Origin: Amblyornis subalaris
Lineage: Eukaryota; Chordata; Aves; Passeriformes; Ptilonorhynchidae
DNA length: 64,000 bases
Reading direction: 5' to 3'
Assembly (NCBI GenBank): GCA_018881555.1
Contig: JACAXG010000528.1
Coordinates: forward strand, 1 to 64,000
Shown here in pieces: positions 22,371-33,770 of the stretch. Both the position numbers and the translations under genes were made by a program. The notes beneath the pieces are model-generated. The model searched no databases. It had not been told where the DNA came from and saw only the letters and a list, made by a program, of their open reading frames with translations. Position 1 is the stretch's first letter, and each line of letters opens with the position of its first letter.

Positions 22371-23190
22371 TGTCCTGGAGTGACTTTATGATGCTATATA
22401 TCCCANNNNNNNNNNNNNNNNNNNNNNNNNNNNNNNNNNNNNNNNNNNNNNNNNNNNNNNNNNNNNNNNNNNNNNNNNNNNNNNNNNNNNNNNNNNNNNN
22501 NNNNNNNNNNNNNNNNNNNNNNNNNNNNNNNNNNNNNNNNNNNNNNNNNNNNNNNNNNNNNNNNNNNNNNNNNNNNNNNNNNNNNNNNNNNNNNNNNNNN
22601 NNNNNNNNNNNNNNNNNNNNNNNNNNNNNNNNNNNNNNNNNNNNNNNNNNNNNNNNNNNNNNNNNNNNNNNNNNNNNNNNNNNNNNNNNNNNNNNNNNNN
22701 NNNNNNNNNNNNNNNNNNNNNNNNNNNNNNNNNNNNNNNNNNNNNNNNNNNNNNNNNNNNNNNNNNNNNNNNNNNNNNNNNNNNNNNNNNNNNNNNNNNN
22801 NNNNNNNNNNNNNNNNNNNNNNNNNNNNNNNNNNNNNNNNNNNNNNNNNNNNNNNNNNNNNNNNNGCCTACTCCGTACTCAAGCAGCTAGCTAGAGACAG
22901 AGCAGAAGACCACACCTGCCAAGAACTCAGGACTTTGATTCATTCAAGTTATCCTCCTCACGAGAAGTTTATTATCTAACATTATTCATTTTTATTTTTA
23001 TTTTTATTTCTTTTCCCTTCCCCTGGTGCCTGCGTGCACCCCCCCCAGCAGCTGGGTTTTGCTAAATAAACAGGGTTTTTTTCACTTTCCTCTGAGAAAT
23101 TCTTAAAGGGAGGGGAAGGGAGTTTTGAACCCTATCTTTTGCAGAGGAGGCTCTTTGAGTCTTCCTCCTAAGTTTGTCCAGACCGTGACA
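22371..23190 (+). repeat. ERVL 3' LTR containing an assembly gap
   Basis: It begins TGTCCTGGAG exactly like the 5' LTR and resumes after the gap at the matching position. Differences include an extra TTTTTA unit and a shorter C-run. It ends GTGACA, followed by AAGAG. Confidence 0.9.
22406..22865. other. Assembly gap (460 n)
   Basis: The flanks match the 5' LTR at 16464 and 16898, so the missing sequence should be about 433 bp of LTR rather than 460. A collapsed or mis-sized repeat is the likely cause. Confidence 0.9.
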
Positions 23191-23400
23191 AAGAGTAATT
23201 TAGAGGGCCTAAAGCATTATTTTTAAGGCCCAAGGTCTGAAGCCTCATTTGAGTCCAAAGGCTGATTTTCGGCCCCAAACCTTCCTTTTTAATTTCCAAA
23301 GCCTCCCTGTCAGGGGCCAAAGCCCCTCTTTAGAATTCAGTCTGCAATTTGGCTGTCTCAAATTCTTCTTTTAAACCTCCAAAGACCCATTTCCTCCTGC
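23191..23400 (-). repeat. ~25-bp degenerate satellite (reverse orientation)
   Basis: Words such as AGCCTCATTTGAGTCCAAAGGC recur with decay. It continues the array interrupted by the ERVL provirus. Related blocks lie at 24300-24930 and 31780-33770. Confidence 0.6.
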
Positions 23401-24299
23401 ACTAATAAGTAAAGTAGGTCTCGAGCTACTACGAGGAGGGTGAGAGTGCTCATCCTTCCTTCTCCGTGACAGTGTGGGTGTTCCCTGTGTCACACTGGGA
23501 AGCATGTCACCCCAGCAGTCTGTCTGTGGGTGGCTCAGCTTCAGTAGCTTTTTGGGCATGCTGTAATATTTCTACCCACTAGCTGTGACACTTGAGACAG
23601 GGACCTGCAGGTTTTAGAGGCTGCAGAACATCTGTCAGGGCTGTCAGTGTCTGTTGCCACTGAGGATCAACCAACAAGTGTGAGGCAGGCCAAGATGGAC
23701 TTCCGGCAGGGAATGGAGCCCACCTTCATGATGCCTAGCATCACCCCTAGAGGTACAAAGATCTGCAGCCACCACAGGACTGTCGGTGGGACCCAGCATG
23801 CAGTATTGTGGGGTGCCACAGCTGTTTTGAGGGTGCCTCCATCTGGGGCTGCAGACAGCAATAACACACTTGCTACTGCCCCACAGCCCAGAGGTATTAG
23901 GAGAGTTGAGAGCTGGCAGATGCAGAGCAGAGCACGGTTTTTCTTTGCTTTCCAGAGTGAATGGCTGTCTGGGACACAGTTGTTGGCTGCACCCAACAAC
24001 AGCTCTTGCTGTACAAGGTAGAACACCCATATCCTCCTCATCCACTCTCCATCATAGAGAAGTGGGGAGTCCCCATAGCCCTGGAGCATGGCCTGCAGTT
24101 CCTCTTACTCTCCTCAGAAAACAAGAAACCCACTTCAAAAGTTCCCACTCCACTTTCAGGAGACCACCTCTAAAACTGAACATGTCCAGGGATTACCTCC
24201 ACACAAAAGGTAACAGGACAGAAAGACGTTGCTGGCATTTACCTCCCCTGGGCAGTCTAAAGCTTCATTTCTTGGGGGTGGAGAAGAACCACTAGGTTC
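23401..24299. other. Non-coding segment within satellite, no gene seen
   Basis: Unique-looking sequence with overlapping open frames on both strands. None shows protein-family features. Confidence 0.35.
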
Positions 24300-24930
24300 T
24301 AAAGGGTCATTTGNAGTATCTCACCTACTAATTTTTTCATGCCTAAAGCCTCTGTTTTAGGGCCACAGTCCTCATTTCTGAGCTTCCCACCTGTTTTATG
24401 TTACCTGATTTGAAAGGTCCAAAGTTTCATTTGTAGGGTAAAGGCTCATTTGTAGAGTCCAAAGCCTTCTTTAGAGAGTCCAAAGGGTGTTTCCGAGGTC
24501 CAAACCCTCTTTTTAGCTTCCACGGGGCTCCTCTCTGTGACCAAAACAAGTGAGGCTCTGGACCACGCAGATGAAGCTTTAGACCTTCCAAATAGGACTC
24601 TGAGCCTTCAAAATGTTGCTCTGAGCCCTTCAGATGAATTTTGGGCTTTGTGCCTAAACAAGGGCAGTTTGGACTTAAATCAGGAGGTTTCAGACCCTGA
24701 AAATGAAACTGTAGTTCCTAAAAAAAGACTATGGGTACTAGAGTATATGGATGCTAAAGATATGGGCTTAAAAGTGGGATTTTACACCCTAGAAATAATT
24801 TTTTTTATTTTCCAAATGAGGCTTTGAACATGAAGAACATAAGGCTTTGAGCCCTCAGTGAGGAGTATGCACCCTAAAATGAGGCTTTGGATTCTAATGT
24901 GCTCTCCTGAGAGGTGGTTTCCAAAGAACC
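24300..24930. repeat. ~25-bp satellite with an orientation switch near 24550
   Basis: Up to about 24530 the units read as CATTTGTAGxGTCCAAAGCC. From about 24560 they read as the complement type, GAxGCTTTGGACCxTAAAxAT. This marks an inversion point within the array upstream of the USP gene. Confidence 0.6.
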
Positions 24931-26363
24931 CTCNTGCTAAAAAGCCAGCAAAGATGAGAGAGCCAGGGTGAGAGAGATGCTAGGTGGGGGTGTGGCAGCC
25001 AGCCAAGGCCCACCTAGCACAGTTTCTGTAGGTGTTCCTTTGGTATTGCTAGTTCAGGGTCAGCCTGAAGCTGACTTTAAGGGTGGAGAAAATTCATTGG
25101 AAATGAACCCTAAGAGCCCGGGTGATTTGCTACACAAATCTCAGGAACACATTCCAGTACCTGGGAAGAATGGAACAGAAACCCACTGCACCACGAGTGT
25201 GCCAACCAAACCAGGCTCACAGCCCTCAGCAGCCTCTAATTCCTCTGGCTGCTGCAGCTCTTGGAAGAGACAGGAGTTTTGCTGGTGGATGAACCCTTTG
25301 CCAGGGGATGTCCAGTGACTTCCAGTTGTGACAAGTGCCCAGGTTGTGGCAGCCACAGGGTTCCATGGGCACAAGGAGACATGCCCTCATGTGGCCTCCT
25401 GTCACAAAGGGGCAGAGATGTGGCACCTGTACAGCAATTGTGACCTCACCTGCCCAATCCTTGGTATCTCAAGGAGCAGACCAGCAAAGACTGAGCTGGT
25501 CTTCAGGAAAATTCTGCTCCTGTCTTTGCTACTTGCATGTCTGCATTTTTCCAAGCATTCTTTGACCTTGGGAGCAGCTACAAGCACTGATGAAATTAAT
25601 CTGGCAGTTGAAGCTGTTCTTTGTGTCGAATTTGGGGTTTTTTAATTGTCAAGCTACATTTATTTTCTTTCTCAGCAGGAGATGGGATTAGTTCTGATCT
25701 GATCTTTCTGGAGGAGGATCTGGATCCTTTGTCATCCAGAGCTTTTCCATCTGTTCCTGAGAGGAGCAACAGCCACAACGGGAAATAATTCCTGTAACAG
25801 CTTTGCCAGCAGCCTTCAACTTTGTGAATGACCACAGACAACATGGCTGGTGCTTTTTCCCTGAGTGTCATTGTGCTAACAAACTAGAGTGAAATCTGGG
25901 ACATTTACTGAGAGCAGCCAGACTGACCCGGGTGGTTTTGGTTAGACACAGGAAAATGCATTTGGTCACTCTGTCACTAGTGCACAGGACTTTGAAAGAG
26001 GACACTGCTCACAGAAAGAGCTGACACCCCTAGGTACTTGTTTGTTTTCTTCACATTACAGTCAGGAAAAGGGAAGACTTGAACTGATAATCCAAGGCTC
26101 TAGAGGGAAAAGAAGGTAGCCTGAGGGCCAGAAACAGGAGTGTGAGTTTGTTGGACTTTTGGCAGACTAAGTAGGGGAACAGACTTTTTGTTCCAAAATT
26201 GTTTCCATACTAGTAGATGTAAATGGGGTGTTAGGCTTCCCCCAATGTTTCTAGGTTGGGGATTAGAGCAGTTGTCCTAGGTGCTCCTGCAGAGAACTCA
26301 ACTTTTGAATGTGCTTTCAAGCAACGATATTGTCACATCTCTTCAAATATCATTTCCCTGCAG
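24931..26363. other. Upstream region of the USP36-like gene
   Basis: No coding signal. A splice acceptor (TTTCCCTGCAG, ending 26363) lies 14 bp before the start codon. At least one untranslated exon therefore probably lies in this stretch; I cannot place it or the promoter. Confidence 0.4.
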
Positions 26364-26377
26364 TCATTGCTGAGGGA

Positions 26378-29300
26378 ATGGCTCTGCCGCAGAGGATCCT
26401 CTTTCCCCCAGAGGAGATTTACATGGACTGGCAGCAAAGACAGAGACCTGGAGCAGGACTCTGCAACCTTGGCAGTACTTGCTACATCAATGTCATCCTG
26501 CAGTGCCTCACATACACACCCCCTCTGGCCAACTACCTGCTCTCTCGTGACCATAGCCAGTTGTGTGAGTACTTTCAGGACTATCTCCTTGTAAATCTCT
26601 TGAACACATCCTAAGGATTCACAGAACCTGGAATTGCATTTAGGAGGACAGTAGCCCTTCTTTGTCAGCCCCATGAGCTTGTGTTCAAAGAAGAAGAAGC
26701 CACTTGTCCCTTTGATGTGTGTCCATCTTCAGGAAAGCACCTCTTTCCAGCCTGGTATCTCTGTCCCTGCAAGTTAAACCCTCTTGGCTTACAGCACCAA
26801 AAACTTGTGACAATTTAGCCTCCCTCTGAAGAACATTTTCCATGCACCAAAATGTCCCAGGCTTGTTAGGACATTGTCACCTTGGGAGACGAGGAGTGAA
26901 GACTGTTCTTCAAACTTCAAGATCTCCATTAGATTTCCCACTGCTAGGGATGATGTGCTAACCTGAGTAGCTTTCCTCCATCCTTCCCTCCTTCCCTCTT
27001 CAGGTCATCGGCAAGGCTTCTGCATGATGTGCATCATGGAAGCGCACGTTAGGAAGGTCCTGCATTCCTCAGCCAGTGCCATCTGGCCTAGGGCTGTCGT
27101 CAGGGACCTCAAATGTAAGTAATTTCAGGTGCTTTGACAGGTTCTCTCCACTTCCTGTAGGTGAGAACTACTAACATTTTTCTTAGTCATAGGAGAAGAA
27201 TTTGAGCCTGACATGGCCGGAGATGCCTATGAATTCTTATGCTGTGCTCTTGAGGCCATGCAGAGAGCTTGTCTGAGTGGATGCAGCAAGTAAGCATAAG
27301 TAAATGCCCTTTTCAATGTTCCCAAGCCCACTGGACTCTTGGGTGTGCTCCCAATCAAGGAAAACCTATGCCCAGGGCTTTCCAAGCTAAACTTTTGGAG
27401 GAGAGGATAACTGCTTTGCTGTTTATTTCCAGTGTGGACATCTCTTCCCAAACAACTACCATAATCCATCAAATATTTGGGGGCTTTCTGAAATCCAGAG
27501 GTACGTTTCCACATCTGTTGCTCTCCTTGGCATTGTTTTCGCCCTTCTGTCTGTGTGTGATAAGCAGCTGGTCCTGTAACTGGCATAGTAGGTACCCTGA
27601 GCATAAACTGTCATGATCAATTAACTTCCTCCTTCACTCAGCATTTTGATTTTCTTTCCAGTCACATGCTTGAGGTGCCAAGCAGTTTCTGATTCCTACA
27701 AGGCCTTCCTGCATGTCCTTTTGGATATCAAAGTAAGAAGGCTTGCAATAGTGCTTCAAGACATCCCAAGGCCCCTGTAGCTTTCCAGAGTCAACACATT
27801 TGTCTTAAAAATGTAGACCGTGAACACAAGAGATCTTGGTGGTGGGTGGGAAGGGGCATGGACCTCCTTCTGCGGAGACCATGGCACTGATCTCCCCATG
27901 GTACTAGCTTTAGGCTGGACAAGCACACATTACCCACTGTACCCTGGATGATACCCTCCTCCTTCCCGTTTCCTTCCTTCACACCCATCTGGTTCCCAGG
28001 TTGATGGGTTGGATCAGTTTTCACTGCTGATGCCTCTGCATGTCACTGGTAGCTGAACTGAGTGGTGGCACAGATAGGAAGTTCTTGATGGTCCCAGGAA
28101 CTGCCGGGACAAAAAGAAAATGTTCAGCATCACACCCTTTTTCTACTTCCTTCTGGACACTGCCTGTGGGGTCATGGTGGGTCTCCTCTGCATCAGCTGC
28201 CTGGATCTTCGTGTTGACTCCTTGGAAATGTTCGGGCATTGGCATTTCCCACAGCTCAGCGGCTCCTTTCTCACTCCTCCAGACACCCTCATCCCTCACT
28301 GCAGCTCTGGAGGACTTTGTGACACCCAGGAAGCTGGATGGAAAATACTGCTTCAAATGTAGCAAGTAAGATGATTTCTACCACCTTATTAACACTTGAT
28401 CCTATGTGAAGGAGCTGCATGTCATCGAGCAGAATCATCTTCTCATGGAGGTTTAACGCACAATAATAAGATGCAGCTTTTTTTAATATGACCTTATGGC
28501 ATGGAGTAGCCTTAAAATACTGTAAGGATATGTGAGACACAAAAGCTTGTCTGGTCTTGTTGGGGGAAGGTGGGTTGCATTTCAGCACTTGGCTCTGCTT
28601 TGTTTCAAGGTGTGAGCAGAAGGTTACTGCCTCTAAGAGGGTTACAGTCCATCGTGTGCCCAAGGTCTTCATGGCATGCCTGGAAAGGGCTGCCGATCAC
28701 ATGGGCAAGAAGATCAGCAAGGTGTGTATGCAACTCCAGTGCAATTTTCTCTTTGGAATAGGAGATTTCCCAAAGCAGTACTCTTTCAGAATCTGCTTAT
28801 GTTGAGTTTCTTGTGTTCCTTTTTGGGGAGAGAAGAGTTCCCATGAGAAGACCATCCTGGACTCGAACAGAGCTGCTTTGGCTGAGAACAGTTTCCTGCT
28901 GCCCAAACCCTTATGTGCTGAAAACCTATTTCATGTGGTAGTTCAGGATAATTTCTGAGCCCACTTGGTCTCTCCGTAGATTGTGGAATATCCCGAGTAC
29001 TTGGATCTTCGGCCATACATGTCTGACACAGCTGGAGAGCCCCTCCTCTACTCCTTATATGCTCTCGTGGTGCACAGCGGTGACACCTGTCTTGATGGAC
29101 ACTTTTTCTGCTACGCAAAGGTAAGCAGCAACTTCTGTCTTGATAGGGAAAAATGTGTGCTGGTGAAGACAAGCATCCTTGTTAGTGTTACAGGCAACCA
29201 AGGCTTTTGGGGAAGAAGATCTCCTTCAGGGCTGATTTGGATTTGTTTTGGTGTACTCTTGGTTCACCTGTTTTCTGTCTTTGGTGTTGTGGAGAAAACC

Positions 29301-30926
29301 TGCAGTTCCTCTCCAGAGATGATTGCCTTTCTTCGCAGGCCAGCAATGGACTATGGTACAAGATGGATGATGAGTCTGTGGATAATTGTGGCATCCACGC
29401 AGTTCTCAGGCAGCAGGCCTATTTGCTGTTCTATTCCAGGTAATAACCAGGGTTATGTGTTCAGAATATGTTTCCTTTTCCTGGCTTTGCTGTTTGTCTT
29501 CTCATCCTCCTGGGTGTTTCTCTCATAGGAGACAATTCTTCCCTGCTTCCTTCAGTGCTGTCAATTCTGAACTACCCCACACCTCTTGCTGGGCTTTAGG
29601 ATGCTGCCCTGTGTAAGCTGCTCCTTGTCTGCTCTCTGAAACTCAGTCATGTAGAGAGGACTTAAAGGGACCTCCAGGAAAGGTGGAGAGGGACTCTTTA
29701 TCAGGGAATGCAGTTATAGGCCAAGGGGTAAAAATTTCAAAGTGAAAGAGATATTTAGATTAGATATTAGAAAGAAATTCTTGCCTATGTGGATGGTGAG
29801 GCACTGGCAGAGGTTGTCCAGAGAAGCTGTGACTGCCCCATCCCTGAAAGTGTTCAAAGTCAGGTTGGATGGAGCTTGGAGCTCCATCCGTAGATGTTCC
29901 TGCTCAAGGCAGGAGGATTGGAACTAGATGGTATGTAAGGAACCCTCCAAACCAAACCTTTCTAGGATTCTGTGAAATGGAAGCTATAGGGAGAATAGAG
30001 ATGCTTGATTGCTCTGATAGGGGCAGATCTGGTGGGAAGACCCCCGCTGAATTTTCCATTGGTGACCTTGGTGAAGTCTTTCTGTTATAGAAACTGCTCC
30101 AAGAGAATGACTGAATCCCAGAGGAGCCTCAAGGAATGCCCTAAACAGAGACCACTTTTTTTTCTCCAGATGCTCTGATTTGAAAATGGGAGAAATGGTG
30201 GCTTCCTCGCTGACAGCATCCTATGCCCCTTCCTTCCTCAGTCAGTGGGGGGCCAGCAGTAAGCAGCCGGGTTCTGCAGGGAGACAGGGTCAACCTGGCA
30301 GGACTATGTTGATGCACTGCCAGAGGACAAGTGCCATGGAGAGGATCCAGAGTAGATCCCCACAGTGGGGCAAAGATCACTGTAGCTGGTTCATGAACAG
30401 CACTGACTCCAACAACTCAACAGGGAGGAAGAGAAAGAGAACTAGTCCTCCAGGTCGTGACCATGCTCCCAGGGATGGCACAGCTTCAGGGCCCTCCCAC
30501 AGAAGCTGCCAGTGGGCTCCTGCACCTAGTGCTGCCTGGGTGCAACACCTGCCAAGGCAGAGAGAGCAAGGCCGATCCTCACAGCAGGGCTGTGACCTTT
30601 GCAGACAGTTTGTGGAGATCACAGACTACCACCAGTCAACAAGGAGGAGAAGGAGCAAGTGGAGAAGAAGCCCTCTATATTGTGACCAAGACCCAAATGA
30701 TGAAACACCTGAAGGGTCCTCAAATGCCAGCTCCAAGAGGGCTACTGCACCCGGTGCTGCTCGGGACCAACCCCTACCAAAGCAGAAAGACCAGGGCAGA
30801 TCACCAGAGCGAGGCTATGATCTCCGCAGACGGTTTGTGGAGATCACAGACTACCACCAGTCAGCGAAGAGGAAGAGGAAACACTCATTTGGAACCAACA
30901 GACAGAAAAGCCAAAGCCAGAACTAA
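26378..30926 (+). CDS. USP36-like ubiquitin-specific protease, ten coding exons, intact
   Basis: Predicted cysteine protease that removes ubiquitin from proteins. Coding exons: 26378-26564, 27004-27114, 27187-27289, 27433-27500, 27662-27732, 28283-28365, 28610-28721, 28980-29120, 29339-29439, 30170-30926. All junctions are GT-AG and phases agree, giving 577 residues without a stop. The USP domain spans about 25-326. Cys box [10 protein letters not shown] has Cys35. CxxC pairs at 159/162 and 203/206 form a zinc ribbon. His box has His286, and the following MDD gives Asp302. The [12 protein letters not shown] segment and overall order match USP36/USP42/USP17-type enzymes. The long N-terminus of USP36 is missing. 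The tail (about 387-577) has 73-75-residue repeats with KRKRK-type basic clusters, likely nuclear or nucleolar. Retained introns exclude a retrocopy. Confidence 0.85.
27157..27186 (+). promoter_or_regulatory. Branch point and acceptor of the 72-bp intron 2
   Basis: This is the shortest intron of the USP gene (27115-27186). It has a consensus CTACTAAC about 13 bases before the TTTTTCTTAG acceptor, which supports real splicing. Confidence 0.6.
29665..29978 (+). mobile_element. CR1 LINE 3' fragment in intron 9
   Basis: The sequence carries hallmark CR1 3' end phrases (TTAGATTAGATATTAG, GGTGAGGCACTGGxAGAGG, TTGGATGGAGCTTGGA). It ends with the ATTCTGTGA-type octamer region. It lies sense to the USP gene, within intron 29440-30169. 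Confidence 0.88.
30354..30890 (+). repeat. ~220-bp coding repeat in USP exon 10
   Basis: Units start near 30354, 30573 and 30798 (219 and 225 bp). Units two and three share [10 protein letters not shown] followed by an Arg/Lys cluster; the first is more diverged. All stay in frame. Confidence 0.8.
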
Positions 30927-31197
30927 AACTCCTTGTTAGCCTTGCATGTATAATGTACAAGGTGTTTTCTTCTCCTTGGGTTTTGAGGCAATTGGTGGAA
31001 ATACCCGGTGGGGGATGTTTGTGTAATAGGATTTTGAATGCTGTGTGCTTGCATGTGCTCAGCTGGCAACCTCTTCTTTTCAAATATGGAGTTCAAGTCA
31101 CTCAAAAGGACATGAACTGGATGAGCCAACAGTGCTTGGGAATGAAAAAGGCTGGATGGCTGGGCCTTAAGGGTGCTGCTCAGAGGCACGAAATCTA
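30927..31197. other. 3' flank of the USP gene
   Basis: Probable 3' untranslated region. I see no clear AATAAA before the CR1 at 31198, so the transcript end is unknown. Confidence 0.4.
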
Positions 31198-31560
31198 GTG
31201 TGGTGACAGGAACAGTGTCTCCCAGGAATCAGCAGTGGGATTGATTCTGGTTAACATCTTGCTTAACTAATGGTCTGTCTTCTGGGGCAGAGGACATGCT
31301 CAGCAAATTGGCAGATGACAGAAAACTGGAAGAGTCGCGCTTAGGCCAGGGGGTCGTGCTGCTGTCCCAAGGGACCAGGGCAGGCTGGAGAGATGGGCTG
31401 ACAGGGACCCCCTGCAGTTCAGAAAGCAGAGGTGCAAAGGGTGCTGTGCAGGTGCCGAGCACCAGCAGACACTACTCAGTGAGCCCATGCAGGCTCCATC
31501 CTTGGACATGTTCCACAGCCCTCTGCCAGGGTCATGGACAAGTGACTGCAGGAGCCCCTG
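31198..31560 (+). mobile_element. CR1 LINE fragment (end of RT region)
   Basis: Matches the part of CR1 with GGTGACAGGAACAGTGTC and the GATGACAxAAAACTGGxAG to GGCTGGAGAGATGGGCTGAC block. It is 5'-truncated and decayed. Confidence 0.75.
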
Positions 31561-31779
31561 CTTGAGAGGAGAGGGTGGGAAAGCCTTGACTGCACCCTTC
31601 AGGTGACCTCTCCTCCAGGCTGAAGGTGTCATGGATGCCTAAAAGAGAATTTGGCCAGCAGCGCTGTCCCCCTAAGGTCACCATCAACGGCTCCACCAGG
31701 GAGCCAGAGCCTATGGAGAGTCTACACCAGGGCAGGGTCCTGACAGGTGCTGTGCCCCCAGCAGAGTAGCCACGAGTCA

Positions 31780-31857
31780 CTGGACTCTAAAAATGCAGGT
31801 ATGGGACCTAAAAGTAAGTGTTTGGTCCCTAAAAATGAGACTTTCATGGAATTACCA
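31780..31857 (+). repeat. ~25-bp satellite, short block
   Basis: Units of the type GGACCTAAAAxTxAGxxTTTGG between two CR1 fragments. Confidence 0.55.
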
Positions 31858-32345
31858 AATCACAGAATCACAGAACCATAGGATCCTAGAATCCTAGAAT
31901 GTTTTTGTTGGCAGGTGCCTAAACATCATCTAGTTCAAACTCCCCTGTCATGGGCAGGGACACATTCTACTAGACCAGATAGCTCCAAGCCCCATCCAAC
32001 CTGGCCTTGAACACTTCCAGGGGTGGGGCAGCCACAGCTGCTCTCAGCAACCTGTACCAGGGCCTCCCCACCCTCACAGGGAAAAGTTTCTTCCCAAAAT
32101 CTAATCTAAACCTAATTTTTGTCTGTTTGAAACCATTACTTCTTGCTGTGTCACTCCATACTCCCTCGTGCAACATCACTCTCCAGCTCTGTTGGAGTCC
32201 CTTTCAGGACTGGAAGGTGCTAGAAGACCCTGGAGCCTTCTCTTCTCCAGGCTAAAAAACCCAAACTCTCTAAGCCTGCCTTTATGAGTGAGGTGCTCCA
32301 GCCCACTGACCATCTTTGCTGCCTTCTCTGAAATTGAACCAGCAC
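31858..32345 (-). mobile_element. CR1 LINE 3' fragment (antisense)
   Basis: Starts with AATCACAGAATCACAGAACC, the complement of the CR1 3' end. It continues through CATCCAACCTGGCCTTGAAC and GGGCCTCCCCACCCTCACAGG phrases. It is inserted in the ~25-bp satellite. Confidence 0.88.
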
Positions 32346-33770
32346 ATCCATTTTCTTTCAAGCCTAGAAGCAAAGATTTGGGTTCTATAAATGAGGTTTG
32401 GGGCCATAAGAGAGGGCTTTGAATCTTGCAGATGAGGGTTTGGACAATCAAGATGTGGCTTGGACCCTAAAAATGACTTAGCTGGGTCATAAAAATACCA
32501 GTTTAGAATGCGAAAAGAAGCTTTGGAGAGGAAAAATCCCACTTTGGACTGTCAAAAGGGGATGTTGAAAACTGAAATGGAGACTTTGGGCAATAAAAAT
32601 GAGGCTTTGTAGCCTAAAAATATCTGCTTTGGAAGCCAAAACTAAGACTTTGGGAAGGAAACGTGAGGCTTTGGACCCCCTCAATGTAACTTTGGAACTG
32701 CAGCAAAGGATTTCTGTGTTTCAAATGAGGTTTGAATCCTCCAAATGAAATTGTGGGCCCTGAAAAAATGGTCTGGGAGTAATAAAGGAGAGGATGGGAG
32801 GCTAGGAATGAGGATTTTGGCCCCAAACAGAGGCTTTAGGCACAAGAAAAGAATATGTGAAATGCTACAAATGACCCTTTGGATCCTGCAAAAGAAGTGA
32901 ACCACTGGTTTCTCTCTGGCCCCAAGAAATGAAGCTTTTATCCCAATTAGAGGGATAAAAGCACTCCAGCGGAAATTTTGAGCTGTAAAAGAGGGCTTTG
33001 GACTTTACAAATGAGGGNTCGGGTCTTCAAAATGAGATTTTGGTCCCTAAAAATGGGCCTTTGGAAATGAAAAGGAGGGTTTAAATTCTGAAGTTAGATT
33101 TTGTGCCCTCAAGGATTCTTTGATACCATGAACCAAGCATTTGCACCCTATAAATACTTCCTTGGAGGCTTAAAAGAAAGCTTTGAGCCTGCCAAATTGA
33201 AGACTGAATCCTAAAATGGAGGCTTTGACCCCTGACAGGAGGGCTTTGGAAGTTAAAAAGGTGGTTTGGGCATGAAAATGAGACTTTGGTCTCTACAAAT
33301 GAGGCTTTGGACCTTCCAGATCAGANTTGGGGCCTTCAAAATGATGGTCTTGGCCCTTTGGATTAGTCTTGACACCTTAAGAGCAGCACTTGGAGGATAC
33401 AAATNAGGGTTCAGACACAAATGAGGCAGTTTTGGACCCTAAAAATGAAACTGTGGGTCCTAGAAAGTACTAAAAGTCAGGCTTGGATCCTTCAAATGAG
33501 GCTTTTGGCCCTGAAAAAGTGACTTTACAACCTAGAAATCCGTATTTGGACACTCCAAATGGGACATTGGACATGAAGAACATGAGGCTTTCAGCCCTCA
33601 GTTTACCCTGAGTTTGAACCTGAAATGAGGTACATTTGACCCATAAATAGGCGGTTTTCAAGGCTAGAAGCAAAGCTTTGGTTTCTACAAAATAGTGTCT
33701 GGGCCATGAGAAAGCCTTCAGGGCTCAGAGGTACCTTACAACTCTCAGCTGCCTGAAAGGAGGTTTTACC
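32346..33770 (+). repeat. ~25-bp satellite array downstream of the USP gene
   Basis: Dozens of degenerate units, spaced about 21-27 bp, with consensus near AAATGAGGCTTTGGACCCT. The same family lies upstream of the gene, so the gene is bracketed by it. Confidence 0.75.

Larger units (their letters stand above)
16430..23190 (+). mobile_element. ERVL-like provirus, glycine primer site, 5-bp TSD
   Basis: Complete structure: 5' LTR, tRNA-Gly primer site, gag, pro, RT, RNase H, integrase, polypurine tract, 3' LTR. It is flanked by AAGAG at 16425-16429 and 23191-23195. A 5-bp duplication, absence of env and a single gag-pro-pol frame fit class III (ERVL). The resolved LTR parts differ by only about five substitutions in ~320 bp. 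Pol nevertheless carries about fifteen in-frame stops, most where TGG is the simplest ancestor, which points to G-to-A editing rather than slow decay. Confidence 0.92.

Noticed and set aside
22370..22894. Open frame through the n gap
   Set aside because: It is made almost entirely of unknown residues within the 3' LTR.
28983..29528. 181-codon plus-strand frame as a separate protein
   Set aside because: It is exon 8 of the USP gene reading on through a donor site into intron 8 and onwards.
30457..30939. 160-codon alternative frame in USP exon 10
   Set aside because: A shadow frame of the repeated basic tail; the other frame continues the USP protein in phase.
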